From NCBI GenBank assembly GCA_016708725.1, contig JADJFE010000032.1, forward strand, positions 277,759 through 341,758: a stretch of 64,000 nt of DNA, in the 5' to 3' direction. Below are positions 26,876 through 36,382 of the stretch, one piece after another (position 1 is the first letter of the stretch; each line of letters begins with the position of its first letter). The notes under the pieces were generated by a model, which saw only the letters and a program-made list of their open reading frames with translations, was not told where the DNA came from and did no database searches. A program made the position numbers and the translations under genes. This stretch comes from Candidatus Aalborgicola bjergmarkensis (GTDB taxonomy: Bacteria > Pseudomonadota > Gammaproteobacteria > Burkholderiales > Burkholderiaceae_C).

Positions 26876-28495
26876 CTAGATCGGCATCTGCGGCGCGCTG
26901 CGGGGCAAGGTGAGCGTAAACGTCGTGCCGGTCTCGGGGCTGCTGGTCAGCGCAATCTGGCCTCCCATGATGCCGGTGACGATGTTGTAGACAATATGCA
27001 TACCCAGGCCCGAGCCACCTTGCCCCAGTTTGGTGGTGAAGAACGGGTCGAACACGCGGGACTGGTGCTGCGGGGCAATGCCGATGCCGTCGTCGCTGAA
27101 AGCTATCTCCACCGTGTCTGCGTCCAGCGCACGGCAACTCAAGCGCATGGTGCCGCTGCTTCGACCATCAAAACCGTGGGCCAGCGCATTGCTGATGAAA
27201 TTGGTCACGACCTGGCCTAGCGGTCCGGGGTAATTGTCCATGTCGATGCCATCGACCAAGTCGCACTGCATCGCGAACTGCGTCTTCTTGTACATGGGCT
27301 CCAGTGTGATCAGAATTTCTGACAGGTTCTGGCTCAAGTCGAAATGCCGTCGCAGATTGCTGGAGCGGTCCACCGCCACGCGCTTGAAGCTGGTGATCAG
27401 TTCGGACGCCCGGTCCAGGTTGCGCACCAGGATGTCGGCCCCTTCCGCACTGTCAGTCAGGGTGCGCACCAGCGTGGAGCGGCGCATGGTGCCCTGGCCC
27501 ATATCCTTCAAGAACGCATGGGCCTGGTCTCGCATGGCGCTGGCCACGGTCACGCAGTTCCCGATGGGGGTATTGAGCTCATGGGCCACGCCAGCCACCA
27601 AGGAGCCCAGCGCCGCCATTTTTTCGGAACGGTGCAACTCGGTCTGCATGCTTTGAATCGTCGCCAGCGTGGTTTCCAGCTCCTGGTTGGTTTGTTCCAG
27701 CTTGAGCGTGCGTCGCTGCACGCGTTGTTCGAGTTGGAATTCGCGTTCTTCCAGCACATCCATCATTTTGTTGAAGGCAATGCCCATCTCCGCGATATCT
27801 TGCGGTCCGTTGGGTGTGGCACGCATATTGGATTCACCCTTTTCAGCGCGGCGCATGAGCTGAGAGAGGTCGGCCAGCGGGCGCATCATGTGCCGCGTTA
27901 TGCGCTGAATCAGCCACAGCAAGAGGGTCGCAAAAGCCAGGGTCACCAGCAGGTTGCCGACGAACAGGGAGACCACCAGGCGGTTGAGGCTGCCCTTGCC
28001 GACCACCACCTGCACACTGCCCAGCCACGTTTGCGTCCGGTCCTCGACTTCAAAGGGCGAGCTCTGTGTGGCCTCGCTGAGCACCGGTACCGAAAAATAC
28101 AACTCGTCGCTGGTCTCTCGGTGCCATAGCCCGGCGGTCGTGCCGCCGACCGGGAGCGGGTGTTCGGTGGGCTGCGCATTGTCTTTGGTCTGTCCGGCCA
28201 GAACCTTGCCACGGGTGTCCAGAATACGCACCTGCAACACGTCTGGAAACGCCAGCGTGGCCTTGAGAGCGGTCTGTGCGTTGTCGGCCGAGTGGTACAG
28301 CAGCGCCAGCGTGCTTTGGCGCGCCAGATTCTGCGCAACCTGTTGCCCCTGCTCGACGAGGTAGGACTTCATCCGTCGGCTGGCTTCAAAAGAAGTCGTC
28401 ACTGAGGAAAATAGCGCCAAGCCAAAAATAGCCACACTGACGACCAGAGTCAACTGTCGGTTAAATCGTGCGCGGCTGACTTTGCGAAATGGCAT
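26876..28495 (-). CDS. Sensor histidine kinase
   Basis: A 539-residue membrane kinase: TM1 (LVVSVAIFGLALFSSV), a ~140-residue periplasmic sensor, TM2 (LVTLAFATLLLWLIQ), HAMP, a coiled coil (VQRRTLKLEQTNQELETTLA), HisKA with LVAGVAHELNTPIGNCVTVA, and HATPase with FISNALAHGFDGR, DDGIGI and GQGGSGLGMHIVYN. This resembles the LapD/DctB-like kinases that use an AHELNTPIGN dimerisation box. The ATG at 28495 begins MPFRKVSR; a GTG at 28522 is an alternative. No response regulator is nearby. Convergent with the hybrid kinase. Confidence 0.9.
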   Translation of the reverse strand: MPFRKVSRARFNRQLTLVVSVAIFGLALFSSVTTSFEASRRMKSYLVEQGQQVAQNLARQSTLALLYHSADNAQTALKATLAFPDVLQVRILDTRGKVLAGQTKDNAQPTEHPLPVGGTTAGLWHRETSDELYFSVPVLSEATQSSPFEVEDRTQTWLGSVQVVVGKGSLNRLVVSLFVGNLLVTLAFATLLLWLIQRITRHMMRPLADLSQLMRRAEKGESNMRATPNGPQDIAEMGIAFNKMMDVLEEREFQLEQRVQRRTLKLEQTNQELETTLATIQSMQTELHRSEKMAALGSLVAGVAHELNTPIGNCVTVASAMRDQAHAFLKDMGQGTMRRSTLVRTLTDSAEGADILVRNLDRASELITSFKRVAVDRSSNLRRHFDLSQNLSEILITLEPMYKKTQFAMQCDLVDGIDMDNYPGPLGQVVTNFISNALAHGFDGRSSGTMRLSCRALDADTVEIAFSDDGIGIAPQHQSRVFDPFFTTKLGQGGSGLGMHIVYNIVTGIMGGQIALTSSPETGTTFTLTLPRSAPQMPI

Positions 28496-28646
28496 GGGTG
28501 AATTATGCCGTTGAGCGATCACGTTTTTCCCCGTTTGCCGGTGCGCCCAATGTGCAAAAATGGGGGTTCTGCGGGTGGGTCAGGATGCGATCACTGAGCA
28601 TTTCCACTAAGATTTTCCGATTGCCAAACCGGACAAACGTCCTTTC

Positions 28647-29216
28647 ATGAGCCGACGCAAGTTCAAACAACCCAAAATACGCGTGCGCGATTTGGCGCGA
28701 ACCCTGCGCTTTTTTCGACTGATCCGTGGCCCCGGCGGCATGCTCGATCACCCTGATCATCTCGAAGTGATCCTGCGCGCTGACTCCCACGCTGATATCG
28801 TTGAAATATTCGCCGCCCTGGGCGTCCAGTCCGTACCGCAGCCGCCGACGTACTCTCGTGCCGAGGTTCAAAACATCGTCTTCGAAGAAATCGATCCATC
28901 AGACGGCCGCCGCCGTGAACCCAGCCCACCCGGTGTCGTCATGATCGACGATGTGCCGGTCAATCCTCTGCTTTGGGGCTTCGAGCTGATACTTTCGATC
29001 ACCGACAGGGACCTTCCCTATGAAGTCACCCCGGTGGCTATCGAAGATGCACGAACCGTCGAAGCGAAACTTGAATTACTCGCCGAACGGATCATTGACC
29101 CGCGCAAGGAAAAGCGTCTGAACCCGGCGAAAAGAGTGTTGCGCAACGGCATTACCCTGCTGGTCATCGCAGTGATCTGCTGGTGGCTGTTTGCCGATAC
29201 CGTTCAAAAAACATAG
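28647..29216 (+). CDS. Unknown protein, C-terminal anchor; paralogue of 29678
   Basis: A 189-residue protein ending in a membrane helix (ITLLVIAVICWWLFA). The N-terminal ~70 residues (TLRFFRLIRGPGGMLDHPD, IVEIFAALGVQSVP, YSRAEVQNI) align with the protein at 29678, so the two are paralogues of an unnamed family. The stop codon TAG lies inside the terminal repeat of a MITE, so the last residues (about QKT) are supplied by the insertion and the original C-terminus may be lost. Confidence 0.75.
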   Translation: MSRRKFKQPKIRVRDLARTLRFFRLIRGPGGMLDHPDHLEVILRADSHADIVEIFAALGVQSVPQPPTYSRAEVQNIVFEEIDPSDGRRREPSPPGVVMIDDVPVNPLLWGFELILSITDRDLPYEVTPVAIEDARTVEAKLELLAERIIDPRKEKRLNPAKRVLRNGITLLVIAVICWWLFADTVQKT

Positions 29217-29400
29217 CTACTCCCGCTTGGTACATAAGGCGTACAGCCAGATTTGCCTTGAATTTTGCCCTTCAAAACGGGTCAAGGCGATGCTGATACC
29301 GCCATGAGGCATCAAAACGGGCCGCTGTCGGGTGTTTTTGCATGGCAAATCGGGCTGTAAGCCTTATGGGATAAGCGGTAGCAGCTATTGTATCAGGAGC
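29206..29400 (-). mobile_element. MITE-like element, copy 4 (inverted)
   Basis: Full-length, inverted copy: starts ACATAGCTACTCCCGCTTGG, ends GATAAGCGGTAGCAGCTATT. The interior is diverged from copies 1 and 2 but closer to 50465-50660, with which it also shares ~60 bp of right flank (TATCCCGGAGCCTGTCACAC then ATCCACCCGGAAATCGA). Confidence 0.7.
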
Positions 29401-29574
29401 AATTTGGCTTTGGCTTTGGCTTTGGCTGGAAGTATCCCGGAGCCTGTCACACATCCACCCGGAAATCGACGCTGGTATGGTTTTTGGCGCTGTCAACACC
29501 CAAGTGCGCCGTTTTCTTCTGCTGGTTTTGCCTGACCAGTTTGCCATCGAGCGCCGGAAGGCGCACAATTTCGT

Positions 29575-29631
29575 GGCTCCCGCCACTCACACAAAGTGCC
29601 AAGCGTGCTGTCCCGCTATAAGTGGGAAGCC
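29575..29631 (-). repeat. Gene-fragment repeat RDSTLxTLxEWREP, copy 1
   Basis: Read on the minus strand, GCGGGACAGCACGCTTGGCA encodes part of RDSTLGTLCEWREP. Similar pieces lie at 50409-50462 (RDSTLSTLGEWREP) and 50723-50757, in each case next to a MITE copy, so a common ancestral gene fragment has been spread or cut up. Nothing else is seen in 29401-29677. Confidence 0.5.
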
Positions 29632-29677
29632 CAAATGTCTGCCCTCTACTAACGCCATCAAACCCATACATTGAGCC

Positions 29678-30484
29678 ATGTCTAGTCCGAGCCAGAAAGC
29701 CGCCGACCAGTGGAACCGCCAACTCAGATTCTTCCGGTTTTACTTTGCCCATGGCGGTCACGCCAACGACATGGACATGCTCTCGGCCGGCATCCGCTTT
29801 GCGCCAACCGAAGCTGGTTTGCTGGATGTCTTCGCCCGCCTGGGTATTGAGCTGCAGCGCATCCCTGCAAGCATGTCCCGGCGCGAAGTTGGACGTTCAT
29901 ACAACTCGGACGACTGGGACAAGTATGCCGATCCGATTCGTGCCTATCCCGCGTTTGCCTGTCCCGGATTTGTCAGCATCCAGGGCATGCCGGCCCAGCT
30001 TGACGTTTCTGTCGATCACATCCGAATCGCCATCAGCGGCGCGCGGGGGAATCACTGGGTGATTGACGACAAGGACTTCCACAATGCTCTGGCGTTGGAG
30101 ACCTTGTTGCCGCAACGCGGCATCCGGTATATTCAAATTGCTTCGCGCAAGCAAACCGAAACCTTGTTTCATGCCTTGCACGCGCAAGGTCTCGCAGACC
30201 TTCGCACCCACATGACCGTCCGCGCCGAACTCATGACCAAGGGAACCCTTAGCGCCGGCGCGAAGGACCCCTCCCTTGCCGCCTATGTCGATCTGCGCAG
30301 GCAGCTCGGTGCCGGGTTCGAGGCCGATGAGGTGTGGAACAATGCCCACGACGAAATTTTCTCCCTTGTGCAATCCGCCCTGCATTACGATGCCAATCCG
30401 CACTATGTGGCGCATCGCTGCCCCGGGTTCGCCATGGACATCATTGATCGTGTCTGCGCCGATGTGCGCTTTGCGGCGCGCTGA
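29678..30484 (+). CDS. Unknown protein; paralogue of 28647
   Basis: A 268-residue soluble protein. Its N-terminal region (NRQLRFFRFYFAHGGHAND, LLDVFARLGIELQ, MSRREVGRS) matches the 28647 protein in motif order and spacing. The remainder (LALETLLPQRGIRYIQIAS; VDLRRQLGAGFEADEVWNN) has no match I recognise and lacks a membrane segment. The pair probably arose by duplication and is now split by a MITE. Function unknown. Confidence 0.75.
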   Translation: MSSPSQKAADQWNRQLRFFRFYFAHGGHANDMDMLSAGIRFAPTEAGLLDVFARLGIELQRIPASMSRREVGRSYNSDDWDKYADPIRAYPAFACPGFVSIQGMPAQLDVSVDHIRIAISGARGNHWVIDDKDFHNALALETLLPQRGIRYIQIASRKQTETLFHALHAQGLADLRTHMTVRAELMTKGTLSAGAKDPSLAAYVDLRRQLGAGFEADEVWNNAHDEIFSLVQSALHYDANPHYVAHRCPGFAMDIIDRVCADVRFAAR

Positions 30485-30540
30485 TGCCCCAACATGCTAA
30501 GTCACTGTGAAGGGTTCCAGCTGGTTTACAGGCCAAACCG

Positions 30541-30574
30541 GGCTATAAGCTGCATGGAATGTGCGAGAGCAGCT
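30541..30574 (-). repeat. Short intergenic repeat
   Basis: GCTGCATGGAATGTGCGAGA then GCAGCT, a reverse-orientation copy of the dispersed motif, between two unrelated genes. Confidence 0.55.
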
Positions 30575-30707
30575 ACAAAAAATGTAGTTATCCGTGGCGC
30601 TGAAATGCCGGTTGCGCGGGCAAATCCGAAATGATCGAAATTTCTTGAAAAATTTTCCCATAGAATGGTTCGGCCCCAGGAGTCACCAAAAAGTCAGAAA
30701 GAAACCT

Positions 30708-31229
30708 ATGAAAAATTCATCATGTGTCATTGTTCCGCTGCTTGTGGCGGTAAGTTTTGTCTACAGCGGCACCGCAATGGCTGTGCCGACGGTGACCGCA
30801 GAAAACGTCAACGTGGCGCGACCCGACATCAAGATATGGAATGTGAAGACCACCAGTTCACAGCGCGAGGGCAGCTCCACGTCGAGCGATAGCGGCAAGC
30901 TCGACATTAAATGGAAAGATGGCACCACCACCAGCCATGATGCCAAGTTCAGGAACACCAGCGCAACATTGTTCCAGGATGGCGAGATATGCCACAACTA
31001 TGGTAAGCAGTGTTACTGTGGTACCACCACCTATCGTCTCGAATCGGGTATGAGTAAGTGGAAGTTTTCGGTTCCGAGCAACAACAAACCGGTCGATTGC
31101 CCGTCGGGTATTAAACCAACCAATGATGCTGACATCAAGAAGAGCATGACAAAGGAGGAAATGAGAGCAGCAGCCGAGGAGAAGCGGCGACAAATCCAGG
31201 AGGAGCGTCGAGCCAGAGCTGGCCATTGA
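30708..31229 (+). CDS. Secreted protein of unknown function
   Basis: A 173-residue exported protein: signal peptide SCVIVPLLVAVSFVYSGTAM (cleavage after AMA), a beta-rich core with four Cys clustered around ICHNYGKQCYCGTTTYRLES and DCPSG, and a charged, helical C-terminus (SMTKEEMRAAAEEKRRQIQE). I chose ATG 30708 because the signal peptide starts there; the longer frame adds an unlikely basic leader. No recognised family. Convergent with the MFS gene, with 36 bp between stops. Confidence 0.75.
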   Translation: MKNSSCVIVPLLVAVSFVYSGTAMAVPTVTAENVNVARPDIKIWNVKTTSSQREGSSTSSDSGKLDIKWKDGTTTSHDAKFRNTSATLFQDGEICHNYGKQCYCGTTTYRLESGMSKWKFSVPSNNKPVDCPSGIKPTNDADIKKSMTKEEMRAAAEEKRRQIQEERRARAGH

Positions 31230-31265
31230 TCCAATTGGATTCGTCTTGGGGGCGGGATCGGCCAT

Positions 31266-32504
31266 TCAAGGAGATGTACGAGAGCTGATTTTGTCTCCCA
31301 GCCCTATGCTGGCTACAAGCCCGGCGCATAAAAATGCAGCGCCAATGCCAAACGCATAGCTGGAAGCCTGCTGGGCATGGTGGTCGCGCAGGTAAGCCAC
31401 CAGTTGCGGGCCGACGATGCCAGCCACTCCCCAGGTCGTCAGCATGGCACCGTAGACGCTGGCCAGACGTTGTGCGCCAAAGGCATCGGACACAAACGAG
31501 GGCAGGGTGCCAAAGCCGCCGCCGTAGCACAGCAGGATGTAGCACACCACCACACCAAAAATCCAGGGGTTTTCCACTTGCCCCAGCAGCAGGAAAGCAA
31601 GGCACTGGCTGGCCAGCATGGTGCGAAACACGGTTACACGCCCGATGCGGTCCGACAGGCTGCCCCAGAAAAATCGGCCAATCCCATTAAACAAGGCGCT
31701 GACGGCAATAAGCGTGGCACCGCTGGCAGCCAGTTGTGCGCTACTGAGTGCAGGGTCTTGGCGGCGCAACAGTTCCTGGAGCATGGGCGACTGAAAACCG
31801 ATGAACATGATGCCAGCGACCGTGTTGCAAAACATCAGCACCCATATCTGCGCAAACGTCCCCGTCAGCAGCGGGCCATGCACGGGTGCCGCCGTCGCAC
31901 CGGCTGCCGTTGCAGGCTTGGGCGGCTCTTGCAAGGTCCAGGCAATGGGCGGGGCGATCAGCAAAAACAAGACGCCCAGCACGGCAAACACCATGGGCAG
32001 TTGCTGCTCACATAATTGCATCAACACCGGGGCGGCCAGTTTGGACATCAGCATGGCACCTAAACCAAAGCCCATGATGACCATGCCGGTGGCCAGGCCC
32101 TTCTTGTCCGGGAACCATTTGGCGACCGTGGCCACCGGCGTGACGTAGGCCAGGCCGATGCCGCTGCCGCCAACCACGCCGTAGCCCAGGTACAGCAGCG
32201 GCAGGGATTGCAGCTGCAAGGCCAGGGCGCCAAGCAAATAGCCGCCACCAAACAGCACGCTGCCCAGCACCGCCAGTTTGCGCGGACCATGCCGGGGCAA
32301 GAGTTGCCCGCCCACAGCCGCGCCCAGGCTCAAACAAACGATGGTGGTGCTGAATACCCAGGCTACTTCGGTGTTGGACCAGTGGTAGGTTTGCACCAGC
32401 GGATTTTGAAAATAGCTCCACGCATAGACCGTGCCGATGCACAACTGCAGCGCTGTGCCCATGCAGGCGAGAAACCAGCGGTTTATGCTACGTGTGCCGT
32501 TCAT
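31266..32504 (-). CDS. MFS transporter, oxalate/formate antiporter (OFA) family
   Basis: A 412-residue, 12-helix major-facilitator protein. The N-terminal TALQLCIGTVYAWSYFQNPL and GSGIGLAYVTPVATVAKWFP are hallmark stretches of the OFA branch. It overlaps the CBS-domain gene by 4 bp and lies just downstream of pflA and pflB on the same strand, so export or exchange of formate or a related organic acid during fermentation is a reasonable inference. Confidence 0.88.
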   Translation of the reverse strand: MNGTRSINRWFLACMGTALQLCIGTVYAWSYFQNPLVQTYHWSNTEVAWVFSTTIVCLSLGAAVGGQLLPRHGPRKLAVLGSVLFGGGYLLGALALQLQSLPLLYLGYGVVGGSGIGLAYVTPVATVAKWFPDKKGLATGMVIMGFGLGAMLMSKLAAPVLMQLCEQQLPMVFAVLGVLFLLIAPPIAWTLQEPPKPATAAGATAAPVHGPLLTGTFAQIWVLMFCNTVAGIMFIGFQSPMLQELLRRQDPALSSAQLAASGATLIAVSALFNGIGRFFWGSLSDRIGRVTVFRTMLASQCLAFLLLGQVENPWIFGVVVCYILLCYGGGFGTLPSFVSDAFGAQRLASVYGAMLTTWGVAGIVGPQLVAYLRDHHAQQASSYAFGIGAAFLCAGLVASIGLGDKISSRTSP

Positions 32505-32968
32505 GCCGGTCCTCCACTTTTTGGCGTTCCCAGGATGTGGCTCAGGTCGCCGTCGTTGTGGTGCAGGTGTTCGATGGCTTCCAGGACGTACTGCAACAAA
32601 TCGCGCGCATAGACCACGCCCAGGGGGTTGCGAAATTCATTGATGACGGGAAGATGGCGAAAGCCGCGCGTCTTGATGATCTGGATGCACTGCTCCAGCG
32701 GTGTTTCCAGCGTGACGGTGGTGGGGTTGGGCGTGAGCACCTGGCTGAGCAGCGTGGTTTCCGGGTCTCTGCGGCGTGATACCACGCGGTGCAGAATGTC
32801 GCGCTCCGAGAAAATGCCGACCAGCCGGTCGTTTTGCACGATCAGCAAGGCGCCCAGCCGGTTTTCTGTCATGCGGTCTGCGGCTGTGGCTACCGTTTCG
32901 TAGGGTGTCGCCGTCGTCAGGTATTTTTTCATGATGGCCCCGGCGGAGCCTAACTGGATGTGTTGCAT
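32501..32968 (-). CDS. CBS-domain protein
   Basis: A 155-residue protein with two CBS motifs: ADRMTENRLGALLIVQNDRL with GIFSERDILHRVV, and IKTRGFRHLPVINEFRNPL with GVVYARDLLQYV. CBS pairs bind adenosine nucleotides and regulate attached or partner proteins. Placed between pflA (19 bp upstream) and the OFA transporter (4-bp overlap), it may tune transporter or PFL activity to energy charge (inference). Confidence 0.88.
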   Translation of the reverse strand: MQHIQLGSAGAIMKKYLTTATPYETVATAADRMTENRLGALLIVQNDRLVGIFSERDILHRVVSRRRDPETTLLSQVLTPNPTTVTLETPLEQCIQIIKTRGFRHLPVINEFRNPLGVVYARDLLQYVLEAIEHLHHNDGDLSHILGTPKSGGPA

Positions 32969-32987
32969 GGTTTTCTTTCTTTTTGCA

Positions 32988-33746
32988 TCAGACTGCCACG
33001 CTCAGGCCGTGTTGGCGAAAGGCTTGCGCCACCGTTTCGATTTGTTCTGAGGTGGGCGGTAGGGTGTCACGCAGGGCGTAGTCCCCCCCCATGCGCTCCC
33101 ATTTGTACTCGCCCATTTTGTGAAACGGGAGTATTTCCACTTTTTCGATGTTGTGCATACCCGAGAGAAACTGCGCCATCCCTTCCACATTGGCGGGGTG
33201 GTCCGTCAGACCCGGCACCAGCACGAAGCGTATCCAGGTCGGTTTTTTGATCTCGTGCAGGTACTGGGCAAACTTCAACGTCGGCTCGCGCGGCACGCCT
33301 GCCACGCGCGCATGCAAGTCGGCATCAAACGCCTTGATGCACAACAGCACCAGATCGACGCACTCCAGCACCTTGGCGGCCACGTTGAGATTGGCAAAGC
33401 CGGAGGTGTCGAGCGTGGTGTGGATGCCCAGCTCCTGGCAGCGGCGAAAGACCTCGCGCGTGAACTGGTGCTGGATCAGCGGCTCGCCCCCGGTCAGCGT
33501 GACGCCGCCACCCGTGCAGCGCATGTAGGAGCGGTACTTGACAATTTCCTTCATCAAATCGTCCACCGTGATGTCGCGCCCGTCCCACAGCGCCTGCGTG
33601 TCCGGGTTGTGGCAATACAGGCAGCGCAGCGGACAGCCCTGGGTGAAGACCACAAAGCGGATACCAGGGCCATCCACCATGCCACCGCTTTCCAGTGAAT
33701 GGATGCGCCCCACAAGCGGGGTGTCGGTGGCCGTGTCGGTGGACAT
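32988..33746 (-). CDS. pflA: Pyruvate formate-lyase activating enzyme
   Basis: A 252-residue radical-SAM enzyme that installs the glycyl radical on PflB. The [4Fe-4S] motif CPLRCLYC (CxxxCxxC) is followed by TGGGVTLTGGEPLIQ, the SAM-binding GGE segment. The start ATG 33746 overlaps the pflB stop by one base (TGATG), showing tight coupling; the open frame upstream of it is antisense-free extension inside pflB and is not used. Confidence 0.95.
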   Translation of the reverse strand: MSTDTATDTPLVGRIHSLESGGMVDGPGIRFVVFTQGCPLRCLYCHNPDTQALWDGRDITVDDLMKEIVKYRSYMRCTGGGVTLTGGEPLIQHQFTREVFRRCQELGIHTTLDTSGFANLNVAAKVLECVDLVLLCIKAFDADLHARVAGVPREPTLKFAQYLHEIKKPTWIRFVLVPGLTDHPANVEGMAQFLSGMHNIEKVEILPFHKMGEYKWERMGGDYALRDTLPPTSEQIETVAQAFRQHGLSVAV

Positions 33747-35971
33747 CAGATGCGCTCGTGCAGGGTGCGGTGGATCACATCCAGCTGCTGCTCGCGCGTG
33801 AGCTTGATGAAGTTGACCGCGTAGCCCGAGATGCGGATGGTGAGCTGCGGATACTTCTCGGGATGGTCCATCGCGTCCTTGAGCGTTTCCACGTTGAACA
33901 CATTGACGTTCATGTGGTGGCCGCCATCGGAGAAATAGGCGTCCAGAATGCCGCACAGGTTGTCGATGCGCTCTTTGTCACCCTTGCCCAGCGCCTTGGG
34001 CACTACGGAGAAGGTATACGAAATACCGTCACGTGCGTGCTCGTAGGGCAGCTTGGCCACCGAAGCCATGGAGGCCACGGCGCCGTTGTGGTCGCGGCCA
34101 TGCATGGGGTTGGCGCCCGGTGCGAACGGCTCGCCTGCCTTGCGGCCATCGGGCGTGCTGCCGGTTTTTTTGCCGTACACCACGTTCGAGGTGATGGTCA
34201 GGATGGACTGCGTAGGCTCGGCGTTGCGGTAGCACTGGTGCTTGCGAATCTCGGTCATGAAGCGCGTCATCATATCGATGGCAATCTGGTCCACCCGGTC
34301 GTCGTTGTTGCCAAACTGCGGATACTCGCCCTCGATCTCGTAGTCCACCGCCAGACCGGCTGCGTTGCGAATGATTTTCACCTTGGCGTATTTGATCGCC
34401 GAAAACGAGTCCGCCACCACCGACAGTCCGGCAATGCCGCAGGCCATGGTGCGTTTGATGTCGCGGTCATGCAGCGCCATTTCCAGCCGCTCGTAGCAAT
34501 ACTTGTCGTGCATGTAATGGATGACGTTGAGCGTGTTGACGTACAAGCGCGCCAGCCACTTCATGAACTGCTGGTAGCGGTAAAACACCTCCTCGTAATC
34601 CAGGTAGTCCCCGGCAATCGGCGCAAACGGTGGGCCGACCTGGGCGCCGCTTTTTTCGTCCTTGCCACCATTGATCGCGTACAGCAGGCATTTGGCCAGA
34701 TTGGCGCGCGCACCAAAAAACTGCATCTGCTTGCCAATCGCCATGGCCGAAACACAGCAGGCAATGCCATAGTCGTCGGTGAACAGCGGGCGCATCAGGT
34801 CATCGTTTTCGTACTGCAAGGAACTGGTATCAATCGACACCTGCGCGCAGTAGCGCTTGAAGTTCGCGGGCAAGCGTTCCGACCACAACACCGTCAGATT
34901 CGGCTCGGGTGCTGACCCCAGGTTGTAGAGTGTGTGCAGAAAGCGAAAGCTGGTTTGCGTCACCAGCGGCACACCATCAACCGTCATGCCACCCAGCGCC
35001 TCCGTCACCCAGGCCGGGTCGCCAGAGAACAAGGCGTTGTACGCTGGTGGGCGCAGGAAACGCACCATGCGCAGTTTCATGACGAAGTGGTCAATGAGCT
35101 CCTGTGCCTGTTCCTCGGTCAACACACCATTGTCCAGGTCGCGCTTGAGGTAAATGTCCAGGAAAGTCGAAACGCGCCCCAGCGACATGGCCGCGCCGTC
35201 TTGCTCCTTGATGGCGCCCAGATAGGCAAAATAGGTCCACTGAATCGCCTCGCGCCCATTGGCGGCCGGGGCGGTGACATCGAATCCGTAGCTCTTGGCC
35301 ATGACCGCCAGCTCCTGCAGCGCACGCATCTGCTCGGAAATCTCCTCGCGCTGCTGGATGCAGTCGCTGTTCATCACGTCATAGTCGAGCGAATCGAGCT
35401 GCGCGCGCTTGTCCTCGATCAGTCGGTTCACGCCGTAGAGCGCCACCCGGCGGTAGTCACCGATGATGCGCCCGCGCCCGTAGGCATCCGGCAAGCCGGT
35501 GATGATGCCCGAATTGCGTACGGCCAGCATTTTTGGGGTGTACGCATCGAACACTGCGTCGTTGTGCGTCTTGCGGTATTCAAAAACCCGCGCCGTTTCC
35601 GGGTCGAGCTTGCGGCCATACGATTCCAGGGCCGTTTGCACCGTGCGCACGCCACCAAAGGGCATGATGGCGCGTTTAAGTGGCTTGTCGGTTTGCAGTC
35701 CGACAATCTGCTCCAGTTCGCGGTCGATATAACCGGGGGCGGATGCCGTGATGCCAGCGATGATGCGTGTTTCCACGTCCAGTATCCCCAGCTTCACCTC
35801 CTCCTTCATCAGCGCATCCACCTTGGCCCACAGCGCCTGCGTGCGTTCGGTGGGGGCTGCCAGAAAACTCTCGTTGCCGGTATAGGGGGTGTAGTTTTCC
35901 TGGATGAAATCACGCACGTTGATTTCCCTGCTCCATTTCCCCCGCTTGAAACCATCCCATTGCATAGCCAT
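33746..35971 (-). CDS. pflB: Formate acetyltransferase (pyruvate formate-lyase)
   Basis: A 741-residue glycyl-radical enzyme converting pyruvate and CoA to formate and acetyl-CoA under anoxia. The adjacent catalytic cysteines are in YGIACCVSAMAIGKQ, and the glycyl-radical motif RISGYAVNF is near the C-terminus. Length is near that of E. coli PflB. GAGGAG lies about 5 bases before the ATG. First gene of a probable operon pflB-pflA-CBS-OFA transporter. Only ~130 bp separate it from the divergent Uma2 remnant; I saw no convincing FNR site there. Confidence 0.96.
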   Translation of the reverse strand: MAMQWDGFKRGKWSREINVRDFIQENYTPYTGNESFLAAPTERTQALWAKVDALMKEEVKLGILDVETRIIAGITASAPGYIDRELEQIVGLQTDKPLKRAIMPFGGVRTVQTALESYGRKLDPETARVFEYRKTHNDAVFDAYTPKMLAVRNSGIITGLPDAYGRGRIIGDYRRVALYGVNRLIEDKRAQLDSLDYDVMNSDCIQQREEISEQMRALQELAVMAKSYGFDVTAPAANGREAIQWTYFAYLGAIKEQDGAAMSLGRVSTFLDIYLKRDLDNGVLTEEQAQELIDHFVMKLRMVRFLRPPAYNALFSGDPAWVTEALGGMTVDGVPLVTQTSFRFLHTLYNLGSAPEPNLTVLWSERLPANFKRYCAQVSIDTSSLQYENDDLMRPLFTDDYGIACCVSAMAIGKQMQFFGARANLAKCLLYAINGGKDEKSGAQVGPPFAPIAGDYLDYEEVFYRYQQFMKWLARLYVNTLNVIHYMHDKYCYERLEMALHDRDIKRTMACGIAGLSVVADSFSAIKYAKVKIIRNAAGLAVDYEIEGEYPQFGNNDDRVDQIAIDMMTRFMTEIRKHQCYRNAEPTQSILTITSNVVYGKKTGSTPDGRKAGEPFAPGANPMHGRDHNGAVASMASVAKLPYEHARDGISYTFSVVPKALGKGDKERIDNLCGILDAYFSDGGHHMNVNVFNVETLKDAMDHPEKYPQLTIRISGYAVNFIKLTREQQLDVIHRTLHERI

Positions 35972-36103
35972 TGCATCTCCTCATGAATATTTGTTAAGTG
36001 CAAGGGCTAGTATCCCAAAAAAACATGACATTCGGGAAGCCGGGCGGGATGTTTGGTGTTTTTGTGCTCTTGCGCCCGTAGGGTATGCGGGAGCAGCTTT
36101 CAA

Positions 36104-36382
36104 CATGAGCGACATGCGGCTGCACATCGTCAGCGCCAACAGCTATTTTTACCCGGATGTGATGGTGACGTGCAGTGCGCAGGACCACGTCAGTGCGCTG
36201 CTCAAGTCCGAACCCAAACTGATTGTTGAGGTGCTATCGGCCAACACCGCCGCCTTTGATCGGAGTCTGAAATTCACCCACTACCGCAGCCTGCCCAGCC
36301 TGGAGGAATACGTGCTGATTGACCTCGACACCCGCAGCACCGACTGCTACCGCAAAGGTTTTGACGGCCTGTGGGTGCTGGC
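36104..36382 (+). pseudogene. Uma2-family nuclease fragment
   Basis: Internal fragment of a Uma2 gene, nearly identical to parts of 42043-42609 and 42769-43335. It starts at MSDMRLHIVSANSYFYPDV and stops after DCYRKGFDGLWVL. Both the N-terminal third and the C-terminus are missing; similarity ends sharply at each side. It marks the left edge of the restriction/toxin island, with intact copies at the right edge. Confidence 0.85.

Noticed and set aside
35990..36100. FNR box in front of pflB
   Set aside because: No TTGAT-N4-ATCAA-like sequence with acceptable match was found in the short intergenic region.
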